Shown here: piece by piece, positions 1 to 10,601 of the stretch
Position numbering within the stretch: position 1 is the first letter of the stretch
Layout: every line of letters starts with the position of its first letter
Assembly: GCA_902540805.1 (NCBI GenBank)
Contig: CACBON010000006.1
Location: 1 to 64,000, forward strand
Origin: an uncultured Alphaproteobacteria bacterium
Lineage (GTDB): Bacteria > Pseudomonadota > Alphaproteobacteria > Methylaequorales > Methylaequoraceae
Direction of reading: 5' to 3'
DNA: 64,000 nt
Translations under genes and position numbers: made by a program
Notes under the pieces: model-generated
The model's database searches: none
What the model saw: only the letters and a program-made list of their open reading frames with translations
Told to the model about the DNA's origin: nothing

Positions 1-810
1 GATGAACAAACATCAGTTTATCAGGGCTTGTCGAGTGCTATAAGGTCCAGACTTCAGATTGGAACCACGCCTGGAAACCCAATCTTAGTGGGGCAATGGA
101 ATGACGCTCAAAGGGCTTTAGAAGATATTCAAAATAATGTCAACAACTTGCAAATTGTAAACAATAGAGTAACTGCTGATGCTGCCTTGATCGGACATTT
201 GAAAAATGCAATTGATTCGAGTTTTTTCATTTCTGGAGCAATTGATGAGGATCACAATCAATTAAAAGTTCTAAATGATGATGTTCAAAGAACCTCAGTA
301 CTTTATGACAGATTGATGACAGAACTAGAGGAAAAGATTTCTCGTGAAATTCAAATTCTTAATGACGAAAGACAATATATGAAACAATTAGCTGAAGATG
401 TTGAGGTTGGGAAATTTGGAGGAACTGTTAGCGCTCCACCAACCAAATCTTCTTCTGGAAGTTCTGAACAACCTAATCAAACAGTCGAAACAAAACAAAT
501 AAAAGTGGCACCAATTAATTATGATAACGCTATATTGGTCATAAAGTTCGATGATACAAACTTTGATTATTCAACGGCATTGTTTGAATCTATTTCTGGT
601 GCTTTAGAACAAATGCCATCTGCCGGTTTTGAGGTAGTTGCCGTAAGTCCTTCAGGTGGATCGAGCTACGCAGATCAAGCCAGAGATAGAGCATCTGAGG
701 TCTTTTCTAAAATTTTAGAAATGGGAGTGCCTACTGAAAGACTTTCAATAGCTTCCTCTACAAGTTCTTCTGCTCAGGCAGAAGAAGTCCATATTTATCT
801 CAAAAATTAA
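1..810 (+). CDS. Conserved hypothetical protein, 3' part only (ORF open at the left window edge); coiled-coil-like middle, possible OmpA-like C-terminal domain
   Basis: Frame is open from base 1 (DEQTSVYQGL|SSAIRS...) to TAA at 808-810; the start at 28 in the ORF track is a TTG inside an open frame. Confidence 0.6.
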   Translation, partial: DEQTSVYQGLSSAIRSRLQIGTTPGNPILVGQWNDAQRALEDIQNNVNNLQIVNNRVTADAALIGHLKNAIDSSFFISGAIDEDHNQLKVLNDDVQRTSVLYDRLMTELEEKISREIQILNDERQYMKQLAEDVEVGKFGGTVSAPPTKSSSGSSEQPNQTVETKQIKVAPINYDNAILVIKFDDTNFDYSTALFESISGALEQMPSAGFEVVAVSPSGGSSYADQARDRASEVFSKILEMGVPTERLSIASSTSSSAQAEEVHIYLKN

Positions 811-1688
811 TTATTTGGACTAACATTTAGCATTCCATTTGTGGAACATGCCAATTTAGATTCAATCCGCATGTTATCAATTAATCTCACTCCTTCTATG
901 GATATAGCTATAAAAATTCTGGACATACAGGGAAACTTTGATAGTGAAGACAGATTATTTTCGTTTAAAATTTCTAAATAATGGACTCGATCAATACCAG
1001 ATTTTTCCAAATAATCTCTAAAGTAGTTTAATCTATGAAGTTCAAAACTCCCCTCCATTATTTCCAAAGTAATTTGCTTCAAAACAGTTGGTATATACCT
1101 AGCGAGAAAGATTTTTTTTCCTAATAATTTGTTTCTTGAGGATAGCGCAATACCATATTTATCTCTTATAGTTGGGCAAGACTTAACTTTTGTTTTTATT
1201 TTTAAGTCCTTAATAATTTTTTTTATAATTAATAACTGTTGATAATCCTTTTCTCCCAAGGTTATAAAATCTGGTTTTATTAAATCCAAAAACTTTAGAA
1301 TAATTTTTGCTACTCCTTCAAAATGACCGCTTCGATCAATTCCACAAAGCTTTCTTCCAATATGGCCCAATCTCAATGCAAACTTTACTACTTTTATAAT
1401 TTGCACGTCTGGTAAAAATAGAACATCTACTCCTTCTGCTAAAAGTTTTTTTTTATCTGACTCAATTGTTCGGGGATAATTATCAAAATCTTTGTCGTCA
1501 TTAAATTGTAGTGGATTTACAAAAATGCTTACTACTCGTATTTCGTCTGTGTTATCTGATTTTTTAAATAAACTTGAATGTCCTAAATGTAAGTTACCCA
1601 TTGTAGGAATAAAATTAATTAGCTTTCCTGATTTTCTTAAACTATCAATTTCTCTTGATAAAGTTTTCTCGTCACTGATTAATAACAT
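807..1688 (-). CDS. panC: Pantothenate synthetase
   Basis: PTMGNLHLGHSSL, SIFVNPLQF, NYPRTIESD, GHFEGVA, GEKDYQQ motifs; adjacent to panB. Confidence 0.9.
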   Translation of the reverse strand: MLLISDEKTLSREIDSLRKSGKLINFIPTMGNLHLGHSSLFKKSDNTDEIRVVSIFVNPLQFNDDKDFDNYPRTIESDKKKLLAEGVDVLFLPDVQIIKVVKFALRLGHIGRKLCGIDRSGHFEGVAKIILKFLDLIKPDFITLGEKDYQQLLIIKKIIKDLKIKTKVKSCPTIRDKYGIALSSRNKLLGKKIFLARYIPTVLKQITLEIMEGSFELHRLNYFRDYLEKSGIDRVHYLEILNENNLSSLSKFPCMSRIFIAISIEGVRLIDNMRIESKLACSTNGMLNVSPNN

Positions 1689-2464
1689 TGATTTTTTTTT
1701 GGATACTTTCCATTTATAACTTCTAAAGAAAATTTTTTAATAGCATGTTTTGCTACAGGAAAAAAATCAAAGTACTTTTTTGAAAATTTTGTTTTCAATT
1801 CGGTCATTCCCAAAATATCCTCTGTAACTATTATTTGTCCTCTACAACATTCAGATGCTCCTATACCTATTATTGGCAAATCACTAAACTTTATCAATTC
1901 ATCTACAACCTTCTTGAGAGTACATTCAACTACTACAGAAAAAACACCAACTTTTTTTAAAACACTTATATCCTTAAAGATCTGTTTTTTTTCTTTTTCA
2001 CTTTTACCATATACTTTTGGTCTACCTGTAATTGATTGTGGAAGCATTCCCAAGTGTCCCATCACTTTTATTTTATTCTGAGTTAAAAACTCTATAGTAT
2101 CAGCAACCTTTTCGCCTCCCTCTAATTTTACTGCCATAGCACCGGAAGAAGATATTATTTTTCTGGCATTTTCTAATGCCTTATGTTTCGACGTCTCGTA
2201 TGTTCCAAATGGCATGTCAACAACGATAAAAGCTTCTTTAGTGTTTTTAACTACAGATTTTGCGTGTCTTGTGATCATATCCATGTCGACATGTCTTGTT
2301 GTTTTATGCCCATAGAGCACAGGACCAACTGAGTCTCCGACAAGTATTATATCTGCAAATTTGTCGGCAATTTTCGCTATCGGAGCAGTGTAAGCTGTTA
2401 AACACACAATTTTAGATTTTGAAAAAATCTTCTTTAATGAATTTCTTTTTTTTCTTTTGTTCAA
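1679..2464 (-). CDS. panB: 3-methyl-2-oxobutanoate hydroxymethyltransferase
   Basis: LTAYTAPIAKIADKFADIILVGDSVG, GHLGMLPQSI, VKLEGG motifs. Confidence 0.93.
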   Translation of the reverse strand: MNKRKKRNSLKKIFSKSKIVCLTAYTAPIAKIADKFADIILVGDSVGPVLYGHKTTRHVDMDMITRHAKSVVKNTKEAFIVVDMPFGTYETSKHKALENARKIISSSGAMAVKLEGGEKVADTIEFLTQNKIKVMGHLGMLPQSITGRPKVYGKSEKEKKQIFKDISVLKKVGVFSVVVECTLKKVVDELIKFSDLPIIGIGASECCRGQIIVTEDILGMTELKTKFSKKYFDFFPVAKHAIKKFSLEVINGKYPKKNQCY

Positions 2465-2521
2465 AATGTTCCTTAAATAATTTTTGTTTAATGAAAGTCT
2501 AAATAATTTATACTTTTATTT

Positions 2522-4192
2522 ATGAAAAAAAAAATAATTTTTTTCCTATTTTCCTTATTCTCTATTTTAATAAAGCAAGTTTGGAGTGATGACATTTATC
2601 AAACTGTTCAACCAGAAAAATCCTCAGAGGTTAAAATTGATAAAAGTCTTAAGTCAGGCACATTCAAAAAATTTGTTGTTGTCACAGCTAATGATTACGC
2701 CACTAAAATAGGTTACGATATATTGAAAAAAGGCGGCACTGTTGCAGATGCTGCTATTGCAATTCAATTAACATTAGGTTTAGTAGAACCTCAATCATCT
2801 GGTCTGGGTGGTGGAGTATTTCTTACTTACTATGATAAAAATACAAACAAAACTGTAAGTTTTGATGGAAGAGAAAAAGCACCAAAAATTTTAAAAGAAA
2901 GTATTTTTTTAAATAAAGATGGAAATCCAAAAAAATTTTTTGAAGCTGTTGTTGGCGGTGCATCTGTTGGAACTCCTTCAACCCTGAAAACTTTGTATAG
3001 TTTTCATAAAAGTTATGGTAGTCTTGATTGGAGTGAAATTATAAAACCGGTTATTGAATTTTCTTCTAACGGTTTCTTCCCCCCAGAAAGGCTAATCAAT
3101 GCGGTAAATAAAGAAAAATATTTATTCTCTCTATACCCAAACTCAATTTACAAAAGTATAAAAACTAATCCAAAAAAAAAATTTTTTAACAACGATTACA
3201 CTAAAACATTAGAAACAATTTCAAAAAATATGCAAAGCTTTTATGAAGGTAGAATTGCTCAAGATATCGTATCTGTTGTAAATAAGTCAAATAATCCTGG
3301 GTTATTAAATCTTGATGATTTGAAACTATATATGCCTGAAAAAAAAGCTGCATTATGTAAAAAACTTAAAAATGGTTATAAAATTTGTGGACCTAGTTTA
3401 CCCTCCTCTGGAACAATATGCATTATACAAGCTCTAATTTTATATGAATTTTACGAGGAAAAATTAAAAAATAACCTCAACGAATTACTTGAAATTCTTA
3501 ATTTTGTATATTCCATCAGAGATGACCAACTGGCAGATCCTAAGTTTGAAGATGTGAATATTGAAAAGTTGCTCAATGAAAAATATCTCGTGAAAAATTA
3601 TGAAAAGTTCAAAAAATTAAAGAAGAAATCTTTTATTCATAATTTTGAAGAGGTCTTTAGCTCAACCACACACTTTTCTTTAGTTGACAAATTCAATAAT
3701 GTATTATCAGCAACTTCAAGTATTGAAAGTTCATTTGGTTCTAGATTATTTACGAATGGATTTTTTTTAAATAATCAATTAACAGATTTTTCATTTAAAA
3801 TTACAAATGATTCAGGTGTTCTGATTAAAAATAGACCTCAAGCTGAAAAAAAACCATTAAGCTCTATGTCTCCCTTGATTATATTTGACAATAATGAAAA
3901 TTTTTACATGACAGTTGGCTCACCAGGAGGCAAAGCAATTATTTCTTATGTATTTAAATCGCTTGTCTCAACACTATATCTGAATAAAAATATCGAAAAA
4001 GCAATCAACGAACCAAATTATATAAAAATCAAAGACAAAATATTTGTTGAAACTGATTCATTAAAAGACATGATAAAACAAAATGCTTTAAAAAGGAATT
4101 TAACTAGCGGACTTGCAATCATAATTAAAAAAAAAAAGAATTTTGACGCCGCAGCTGACTCTAGAAGGGATGGAACTGTTAGAGGAAATTAA
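2522..4192 (+). CDS. ggt: Gamma-glutamyltransferase, secreted
   Basis: N-terminal signal-like segment; GLVEPQSSGLGGG, TTHFSLVDKFNNVLSATSSIESSFGS, SSMSPLIIFDN, GSPGGKAII motifs. Confidence 0.9.
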   Translation: MKKKIIFFLFSLFSILIKQVWSDDIYQTVQPEKSSEVKIDKSLKSGTFKKFVVVTANDYATKIGYDILKKGGTVADAAIAIQLTLGLVEPQSSGLGGGVFLTYYDKNTNKTVSFDGREKAPKILKESIFLNKDGNPKKFFEAVVGGASVGTPSTLKTLYSFHKSYGSLDWSEIIKPVIEFSSNGFFPPERLINAVNKEKYLFSLYPNSIYKSIKTNPKKKFFNNDYTKTLETISKNMQSFYEGRIAQDIVSVVNKSNNPGLLNLDDLKLYMPEKKAALCKKLKNGYKICGPSLPSSGTICIIQALILYEFYEEKLKNNLNELLEILNFVYSIRDDQLADPKFEDVNIEKLLNEKYLVKNYEKFKKLKKKSFIHNFEEVFSSTTHFSLVDKFNNVLSATSSIESSFGSRLFTNGFFLNNQLTDFSFKITNDSGVLIKNRPQAEKKPLSSMSPLIIFDNNENFYMTVGSPGGKAIISYVFKSLVSTLYLNKNIEKAINEPNYIKIKDKIFVETDSLKDMIKQNALKRNLTSGLAIIIKKKKNFDAAADSRRDGTVRGN

Positions 4193-4245
4193 CAAATTAA
4201 TTTACAAAAGTATTTTTCTGTTATAAATAATAGTTAGGAAACATT

Positions 4246-4380
4246 ATGAAAAGAACATTTCAACCAAGTAATAGAGTCAGGAAAAACAGACATGGCTTTA
4301 GATCAAGAATGTCGTCATCCGGAGGAAAAAAAGTTCTTGCGAGAAGAAGACAAAAAGGAAGAAAAAAAATCTCCGCCTGA
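4246..4380 (+). CDS. rpmH: 50S ribosomal protein L34 (absent from the supplied ORF track)
   Basis: Direct translation [44 protein letters not shown]; upstream of rnpA-yidC. Confidence 0.96.
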   Translation: MKRTFQPSNRVRKNRHGFRSRMSSSGGKKVLARRRQKGRKKISA

Positions 4381-4705
4381 AACTTATTATGTTTTAAAAA
4401 AGCGTGCAGAATTTCTTGATATAAGAAAAAAAGGTAAAACCATTTACGCCCAATTCTTTATAATAAATTATTTTTTATCCTCTCAATCAGGTTTTTATTT
4501 TGGATTAACGGTGTCTAGAAAAATTGGCAATGCCGTAAAGAGGAATTACCTAAAAAGAATTATCAGATGTATTGTAGCAAATAACCTTAATTCAATGCCA
4601 AAGAACACAAAACTTGAAATAATTCCAAAGAAACGGATAGAAAAAAAAAAGTATTCAGAACTTGAAAAAGATTTTTTGGATACAGTTAAAAATTTAGTGA
4701 TTTAA
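4292..4705 (+). CDS. rnpA: Ribonuclease P protein component; start inside rpmH (ATG 4292 or TTG 4337)
   Basis: [22 protein letters not shown] signature; no ATG/GTG/TTG in frame between the rpmH stop and the conserved domain. Confidence 0.9.
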   Translation: MALDQECRHPEEKKFLREEDKKEEKKSPPETYYVLKKRAEFLDIRKKGKTIYAQFFIINYFLSSQSGFYFGLTVSRKIGNAVKRNYLKRIIRCIVANNLNSMPKNTKLEIIPKKRIEKKKYSELEKDFLDTVKNLVI

Positions 4706-4752
4706 TATATTGAAATATAAACTACTATCATATATTAATATTACCGTTGCAC

Positions 4753-6444
4753 ATGGATAATCAAAAAAATTTATTATTAGCAGTTGTCTTCTCACTATTT
4801 GTGCTAATTGGCTATGACTTCTTCTTTAATCCAAAGACTCAAATGAAAACGCAAGAGGAACCGCCAGAAAACCCTGTTGTAGTTCCGAAGACGGATGAAA
4901 ATATTCCTACCTTAGAAAGAAAAGAGTCAATATCAATAGAAAGAAATAAAGAAAAGAGAATAAACTTTGAGTCTAAAAGACTTGAAGGTTCAATTAATTT
5001 GTATGGAGCAACATTTGATGAACTTTTTCTGAAAGACTATTTTAGAACTATCGGAAAGAATGAAAAAATTCAAATCCTATCTAATTCAAACTCAGATAAA
5101 CCATATTTTTTAAGATTAGGCTGGGCATCAACCGATAGATCCTTAGAAATGCCTGGTAAAGACTCGCTTTGGAAAGCAGAAAAAAGTGAATTCAAAACAG
5201 GTGAAGAAATCAAACTTTCTTGGAATAATGGTAAAGGGATAGAGTTTGAACGAAAAATAAATGTAGACGATAATTTTATGATTTCAGTCGAAGACGAAGT
5301 AATCAATAAATCTGGTAAGACTGTTGAAATCACTAATTTTTCTTATCTCAGAAGAAAAAATTATAGACCGGCGAATAAATTTTTTATTCTTCACGAAGGA
5401 CCTTTAGGAGTTTTTAATGACACTCTCAAAGAGGTAACATACGATGAAATAGAGGAAGAAAATGAGATAGTAGAAGTTACTAAAAATGGTTGGATTGGAT
5501 TTACTGACCATTATTGGCAAGTCGCTATTTTTCCTGAAAACGATAAACCATTTAAAGCAAGATTTAAAAATCTCGAAAATAATCCAAATTCGGTTCAAAT
5601 TGATTTTATAAACGAATCCATTCAATCACTTCCCAATGACAGAAGTATGAAAATCAAATCATATGTATTTGCTGGAGCAAAAGAAGTTCCATTAATAGAT
5701 AAATATATTGAAGAACTAAAAATCAACAAACTGGATTTGTCAGTAGATTTTGGATGGTTTTACTTTCTTACAAAACCGCTTTTCTATGCCCTACACTTCC
5801 TTTCAGGACTCTCAGGTAACTTCGGAATAGGAATAATAATTCTTACCATTTGTATCAGAGTTTTGCTTTTCCCATTAGCAAATAAATCTTTTAAATCAAT
5901 GAATGCAATGAGAATTTTAACTCCAGAAATCCAAAGATTAAGAGAAAGATATAAAGATGATAAAGCTAAGATGAATCAAGAAATGTTTGCAATGTATAAA
6001 GAAAAAAAGATTAATCCTGCATCTGGTTGCTTGCCAATATTAATTCAAATACCTATCTTTTTTGCACTTTATAAAGTTCTTTTTGTGTCTATTGAGATGA
6101 GACATGCACCATTTTTTGGATGGATAAAAGATTTGTCTGCACCCGATCCAACAAGTTTGTTTAACCTTTTTGGATTAATTCCATGGGACCCCCCAATGTT
6201 TTTAACAATTGGTATTTGGCCAATATTAATGGGGCTTACAATGTATCTTCAACAAAAGATTAACCCACCACCACCTGATCCGATTCAAGCTAAAATATTT
6301 ATGATGTTGCCATTTATTTTTACTTTCTTGTTAGCCACTTTCCCCTCTGGAATGGTTGTTTACTGGACAATTAATAATATACTTTCTATTGCTCAACAGT
6401 ACTTTCTTTTAAAGAAACAAAAAGCGGATAATCCGGTTAGTTGA
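4753..6444 (+). CDS. yidC: Membrane protein insertase YidC (ATG 4753 preferred over TTG 4747)
   Basis: MDNQKNLLLAVVFS N-terminus; INPASGCLPILIQIPIFFALYKVL and C-terminal MVVYWTINNILSIAQQ motifs. Confidence 0.95.
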   Translation: MDNQKNLLLAVVFSLFVLIGYDFFFNPKTQMKTQEEPPENPVVVPKTDENIPTLERKESISIERNKEKRINFESKRLEGSINLYGATFDELFLKDYFRTIGKNEKIQILSNSNSDKPYFLRLGWASTDRSLEMPGKDSLWKAEKSEFKTGEEIKLSWNNGKGIEFERKINVDDNFMISVEDEVINKSGKTVEITNFSYLRRKNYRPANKFFILHEGPLGVFNDTLKEVTYDEIEEENEIVEVTKNGWIGFTDHYWQVAIFPENDKPFKARFKNLENNPNSVQIDFINESIQSLPNDRSMKIKSYVFAGAKEVPLIDKYIEELKINKLDLSVDFGWFYFLTKPLFYALHFLSGLSGNFGIGIIILTICIRVLLFPLANKSFKSMNAMRILTPEIQRLRERYKDDKAKMNQEMFAMYKEKKINPASGCLPILIQIPIFFALYKVLFVSIEMRHAPFFGWIKDLSAPDPTSLFNLFGLIPWDPPMFLTIGIWPILMGLTMYLQQKINPPPPDPIQAKIFMMLPFIFTFLLATFPSGMVVYWTINNILSIAQQYFLLKKQKADNPVS

Positions 6445-6447
6445 CAA

Positions 6448-7023
6448 ATGCCTGAGAACTGGAAATTCTTAACTGAGGCTCATAAATTTACTGATCTACC
6501 ACAAGAAGAAATTCCTGAGATAGTTTTTTGGGGACGCTCAAATGTTGGAAAGTCTTCCTTGGTTAATTCTATTACAAATTTAAAAATTGCTAAGACTTCA
6601 AAAACTCCAGGTAGAACTAGATCTCTAGTTTTTTTTGAATTGAAAGGAAAATTCAGAATTGTTGATTTTCCAGGATATGGATTCTCCAAAATTTCAAAAG
6701 GTGATGAATTCAAACTTAATAAACTTGTGGACTACTACATTAAAAAAAGAAAAAATATCTGTAAATTTCTCGTTTTAATCGACTCTTTGCATGGATTTAA
6801 AAAAATTGACGAGGATATAATTAGTCAATTGAATATTTTTATTAAAAAAAAAATTTTCATAGTTTTTACGAAACAAGACAGACTTAAAAATAAGTGCCAG
6901 CTTGATCATCTTAGAAATTTGAATGATATTGCGGGTAAAAAATTAAATAAAAAGTTCTTTAATACAAGCATAAAGCAAGTTAATACTATTATTTTACTGA
7001 GAAAATTCTTAATGAGTTCCTAA
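6448..7023 (+). CDS. engB: Ribosome biogenesis GTP-binding protein EngB/YihA/YsxC
   Basis: GRSNVGKSSLVN, TSKTPGRTRSLVFF, VDFPGYGF, FTKQDRLK motifs. Confidence 0.94.
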   Translation: MPENWKFLTEAHKFTDLPQEEIPEIVFWGRSNVGKSSLVNSITNLKIAKTSKTPGRTRSLVFFELKGKFRIVDFPGYGFSKISKGDEFKLNKLVDYYIKKRKNICKFLVLIDSLHGFKKIDEDIISQLNIFIKKKIFIVFTKQDRLKNKCQLDHLRNLNDIAGKKLNKKFFNTSIKQVNTIILLRKFLMSS

Positions 7024-7031
7024 TAATTATA

Positions 7032-7928
7032 ATGAAAATTTCCAAAACAAATACTCAAGACTTAATAAATAAAGCAACAATTCTCTCAAAAGCCTTGCCA
7101 TTTATGCAGAGATATTCAGGTAAAAATATTACCGTTAAGTTAGGGGGAGCTGTGATGGGAGAAAAAAATCTTAGCTCAAGTTTTGCCAAAGATATTGTGC
7201 TTCTAAAACAAGTTGGAATCAATCCAGTTGTTGTCCACGGTGGGGGGCCAAAAATAAAAGATATGCTTGATAAGCTTGGAGTTGAGAGTAATTTTATAAA
7301 TGGCTTGAGAGTAACTGACAAAAAAACCATGAAAATTGTTGAAATGGTATTATCCGGCTCAATCAATAAAGAAATTGTAATGGAAATTAATAAAGAAGGA
7401 GGAAGAGGTATAGGTCTATCGGGAAAAGATGCATTATTGGCAGAGACAAAAAAAATAAAAATACCCAATTCAAACCTCAAAGCCTCTAAATTATCAGATA
7501 TTGGTTTTGTAGGACAACCACATAAAATTAATAAAGAACTTTTAAAATGGCTACTTCAATCTAATTTAGTCCCAGTTATTTCGCCAATAGGATTTGATAA
7601 GAGTTTTGAAACCTTCAACATTAACGCAGATATTATGGCTGGCAGCGTCGCTTCAAACATTAATTCTGAAAGATTAATTCTTTTGACTGACGTTGACGGA
7701 GTTCTTGATAAAAAGGGTAATTTATTAACAGAGATTTCATTAAGCGATATAAAAAAACTTATTAAAAACGGAACTATATCAGGAGGAATGATACCTAAAA
7801 TCGAGACCTGTGTGAAAGCTGTTAGAGAGGGTGTAAAAGCCGCAGTTATATTAAATGGCAAAGTTCCACATGCAATTTTATTAGAGATTTTTACTGAAAG
7901 AGGCTTAGGTACCTTGATCACCAGCTGA
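7032..7928 (+). CDS. argB: Acetylglutamate kinase
   Basis: VVHGGGPKIKDML, NGLRVTDKKTM, LLTDVDGVLDKKGN, GGMIPKIE motifs. Confidence 0.95.
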   Translation: MKISKTNTQDLINKATILSKALPFMQRYSGKNITVKLGGAVMGEKNLSSSFAKDIVLLKQVGINPVVVHGGGPKIKDMLDKLGVESNFINGLRVTDKKTMKIVEMVLSGSINKEIVMEINKEGGRGIGLSGKDALLAETKKIKIPNSNLKASKLSDIGFVGQPHKINKELLKWLLQSNLVPVISPIGFDKSFETFNINADIMAGSVASNINSERLILLTDVDGVLDKKGNLLTEISLSDIKKLIKNGTISGGMIPKIETCVKAVREGVKAAVILNGKVPHAILLEIFTERGLGTLITS

Positions 7929-8587
7929 TGTTAATTCAAAATTTAGTAAAAAAGAAAAATTGGTTATTTGATTTAGACAATACATTGTATTCACCAAATC
8001 TAGGTATATTTTCTCAAATTGACGAAAGAATGAAAAAATTCATTTCGCAAAAGCTTGAGTTATCCGAAACAAAATCTTTTATATTACAGAAGAATTTTTA
8101 TAAGAAATATGGAACGACACTTTATGGATTGATGAAACACTATGAAGTTGATCCCCAAGAATTTTGTAATTATGTTCACAATATTAATTTAAAGAACTTA
8201 AAACACTCTAAAATTCTAAGAAGTAAACTTCAAAATCTCCCTGGTCGCAAAATCGTATATACAAATGGTGATTATAAGTATGCAAAAAAAATTTTGGGAC
8301 GTTTAGGAATCGAAGATCAGTTCGTAGACATTTTTGATATAACAAAGTCAAATTATATACCAAAGCCAATGAAATCGTCACTCAATAAATTAATAAAAGA
8401 ATATGAACTAAATCCTCTGGAAACTGCTTATTTTGACGATTTAGAAAAAAATCTTATGTCAGCATCACTTAAGGGGTTTACTACCATACATATTTCAGAG
8501 AAATCAAGTAGTGAATCTCAATCTTACATTGATTTTAGATTTAAAACTGTAATAAATGCTTTAGATGTGATAAGTAAAGTTTTATAA
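7928..8587 (+). CDS. HAD-family hydrolase, pyrimidine 5'-nucleotidase type
   Basis: [37 protein letters not shown] motifs; position after argB. Confidence 0.85.
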   Translation: MLIQNLVKKKNWLFDLDNTLYSPNLGIFSQIDERMKKFISQKLELSETKSFILQKNFYKKYGTTLYGLMKHYEVDPQEFCNYVHNINLKNLKHSKILRSKLQNLPGRKIVYTNGDYKYAKKILGRLGIEDQFVDIFDITKSNYIPKPMKSSLNKLIKEYELNPLETAYFDDLEKNLMSASLKGFTTIHISEKSSSESQSYIDFRFKTVINALDVISKVL

Positions 8588-8601
8588 ATTATAAAAAAAA
8601 T

Positions 8602-9453
8602 ATGAATTCAAACTTTAAAGAAGAAATTGAAAAATATTGGGAAGAAAGAGAAAGTTTAAATTTTTCTGATCCAGATATAAAAAAAAATATATTTAGTGTT
8701 CTCCAATTACTTGACTCTGGTGAAATAAGAGTTTGCGAAAAAAAAAACGATAATTGGATTACAAATGAATGGATAAAAAAAGGAATTTTACTTTCATTTA
8801 AAACTCAAGACAATGTAATCTTTTCCAGTGGAATTTCAAATTCAAGGAGAGGTCAATATAGCTGGTTTGATAAAGTTTATCTAAAAACATCCGGTTGGGT
8901 TGAAGACGAATGGACAAAAAGAAGTTTTAGATCTGTTCCTGGAGCGATAGTAAGGTATTCAGCTTTTGTTGCAAAAAACGTTGTTTTAATGCCTTCATTT
9001 TTAAATTTAGGTGCTTTTGTTGATAGTGGTTCAATGATTGACACCTGGGCAACTGTAGGTTCTTGCGCTCAAATCGGAAAAAATGTTCACATTTCTGGTG
9101 GAGCCGGTATAGGTGGAGTTTTAGAACCCTTGCAGGCTAACCCAGTAATAATTGAAGATAATTGCTTCATTGGTGCGAGATCAGAGATAGCTGAGGGTGT
9201 AATTGTCAAAGAAGGTAGTGTAATTTCAATGGGCGTTTATGTCGGTGCATCCACCAAGATTGTAGATCGAGAAACAGGAGAGACTTATTTTGGAGAGATA
9301 CCACCATATTCCGTTGTGGTTCCTGGATCGTTACCAGGAAAAAACCTCATAAATGGAGAAATCGGTCCAAGTTTATATTGCGCAGTTATTGTAAAAAAAG
9401 TTGACGCAAAAACAAGATCAAAAACTTCAATTAACGATCTTCTTAGGTCATAA
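8602..9453 (+). CDS. dapD: 2,3,4,5-tetrahydropyridine-2,6-dicarboxylate N-succinyltransferase
   Basis: [53 protein letters not shown] hexapeptide-repeat motif. Confidence 0.96.
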   Translation: MNSNFKEEIEKYWEERESLNFSDPDIKKNIFSVLQLLDSGEIRVCEKKNDNWITNEWIKKGILLSFKTQDNVIFSSGISNSRRGQYSWFDKVYLKTSGWVEDEWTKRSFRSVPGAIVRYSAFVAKNVVLMPSFLNLGAFVDSGSMIDTWATVGSCAQIGKNVHISGGAGIGGVLEPLQANPVIIEDNCFIGARSEIAEGVIVKEGSVISMGVYVGASTKIVDRETGETYFGEIPPYSVVVPGSLPGKNLINGEIGPSLYCAVIVKKVDAKTRSKTSINDLLRS

Positions 9454-10601
9454 TGGATACAATTGAGTTATCATCAAAGCTTATAAAATTTAAGAGTATA
9501 ACGCCTGATAATTCTGGAGCGATAGATTATATTCAAAAAGTTTTAAAGAAAAAAAAGTTTAATTGCCACATACTAGAGTCTGGAAGTAGCAAAATTAAGA
9601 ATCTTTATGCATCATTTAAAGGGGGCGAGGGACCAAACCTTTGTTTTGCAGGTCACACTGATGTTGTACCTCCAGGTGATCTGAAAAAATGGAAAACCAA
9701 TCCTTTTGAACCTCATATAACAAACGGAAGATTGTATGGGAGAGGAGCAAGTGACATGAAAACGGCTATTTCATCTTTCATGGTTGCCACAGAAATCTTT
9801 CTTAGGGAGAATAAATTTACTTTTGATGGAACCATTTCTTTCCTTATAACTTCAGACGAAGAGGGAGAAGCAGAGTTTGGGACTAAAAGTCTAATAAAAT
9901 GGATAAAATCTAAAAAAAAAAAGATTGATTATTGTTTGGTTGGTGAACCAACTAATCCAAATAGAATTGGTGAAATGATTAAAATTGGGAGAAGAGGAAG
10001 TATTAATTTTTTGTTAGAAGTTCTTGGGGAACAAGGACACGTTGCGTACCCTGAAAAAGCAAATAATCCAATAGATAATTTAGAAAAAATATTTAAAGAG
10101 CTTCATAAACCTTTTGATTCAGGATCAAAAAGGTTTCAACCTACAAAATTAATTATCACATCTATTGATTCGTCAAACTTCACATCAAATATGATACCTG
10201 GAAATGTTGAAGTAAGATTCAATGTCAGGTTCAATGATAAATTTAATTCCCAACAAGTTATTAATCTTATAAAAAAAAGGATCAAATCAGTGACAACAAA
10301 ATATAAACTTTCCTCGAAAGTTTCTGGTGAGTCTTTTTTTAATTATTCTAATATTCTTACAGATTCACTTGTTAGATCGATAAAAACAGTAACAAAATGT
10401 AGTCCAATATTAAGTACCACTGGCGGAACCTCAGATGCAAGATTTATTTCAGAAATATGCCCTGTCGTGGAATTTGGTCTGGTAGGAAAAACAATGCACA
10501 AAGTAAATGAAATGGTTGAGATTAGCAGTATTAATAAATTAACTAAAATTTACCATCAATTCATTAAAAATATATTTCTTAAGAACGAGTTTAATAAGTA
10601 A
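9453..10601 (+). CDS. dapE: Succinyl-diaminopimelate desuccinylase
   Basis: FAGHTDVVPPGD, GRGASDMKT, SDEEGEAEFGT, STTGGTSDARF motifs; follows dapD. Confidence 0.95.
   Translation: MDTIELSSKLIKFKSITPDNSGAIDYIQKVLKKKKFNCHILESGSSKIKNLYASFKGGEGPNLCFAGHTDVVPPGDLKKWKTNPFEPHITNGRLYGRGASDMKTAISSFMVATEIFLRENKFTFDGTISFLITSDEEGEAEFGTKSLIKWIKSKKKKIDYCLVGEPTNPNRIGEMIKIGRRGSINFLLEVLGEQGHVAYPEKANNPIDNLEKIFKELHKPFDSGSKRFQPTKLIITSIDSSNFTSNMIPGNVEVRFNVRFNDKFNSQQVINLIKKRIKSVTTKYKLSSKVSGESFFNYSNILTDSLVRSIKTVTKCSPILSTTGGTSDARFISEICPVVEFGLVGKTMHKVNEMVEISSINKLTKIYHQFIKNIFLKNEFNK

Noticed and set aside
7055-7921. Long antisense ORFs (141 and 121 aa) within argB
   Set aside because: Low-complexity mirror translations opposite a strongly supported argB; no recognisable domains.
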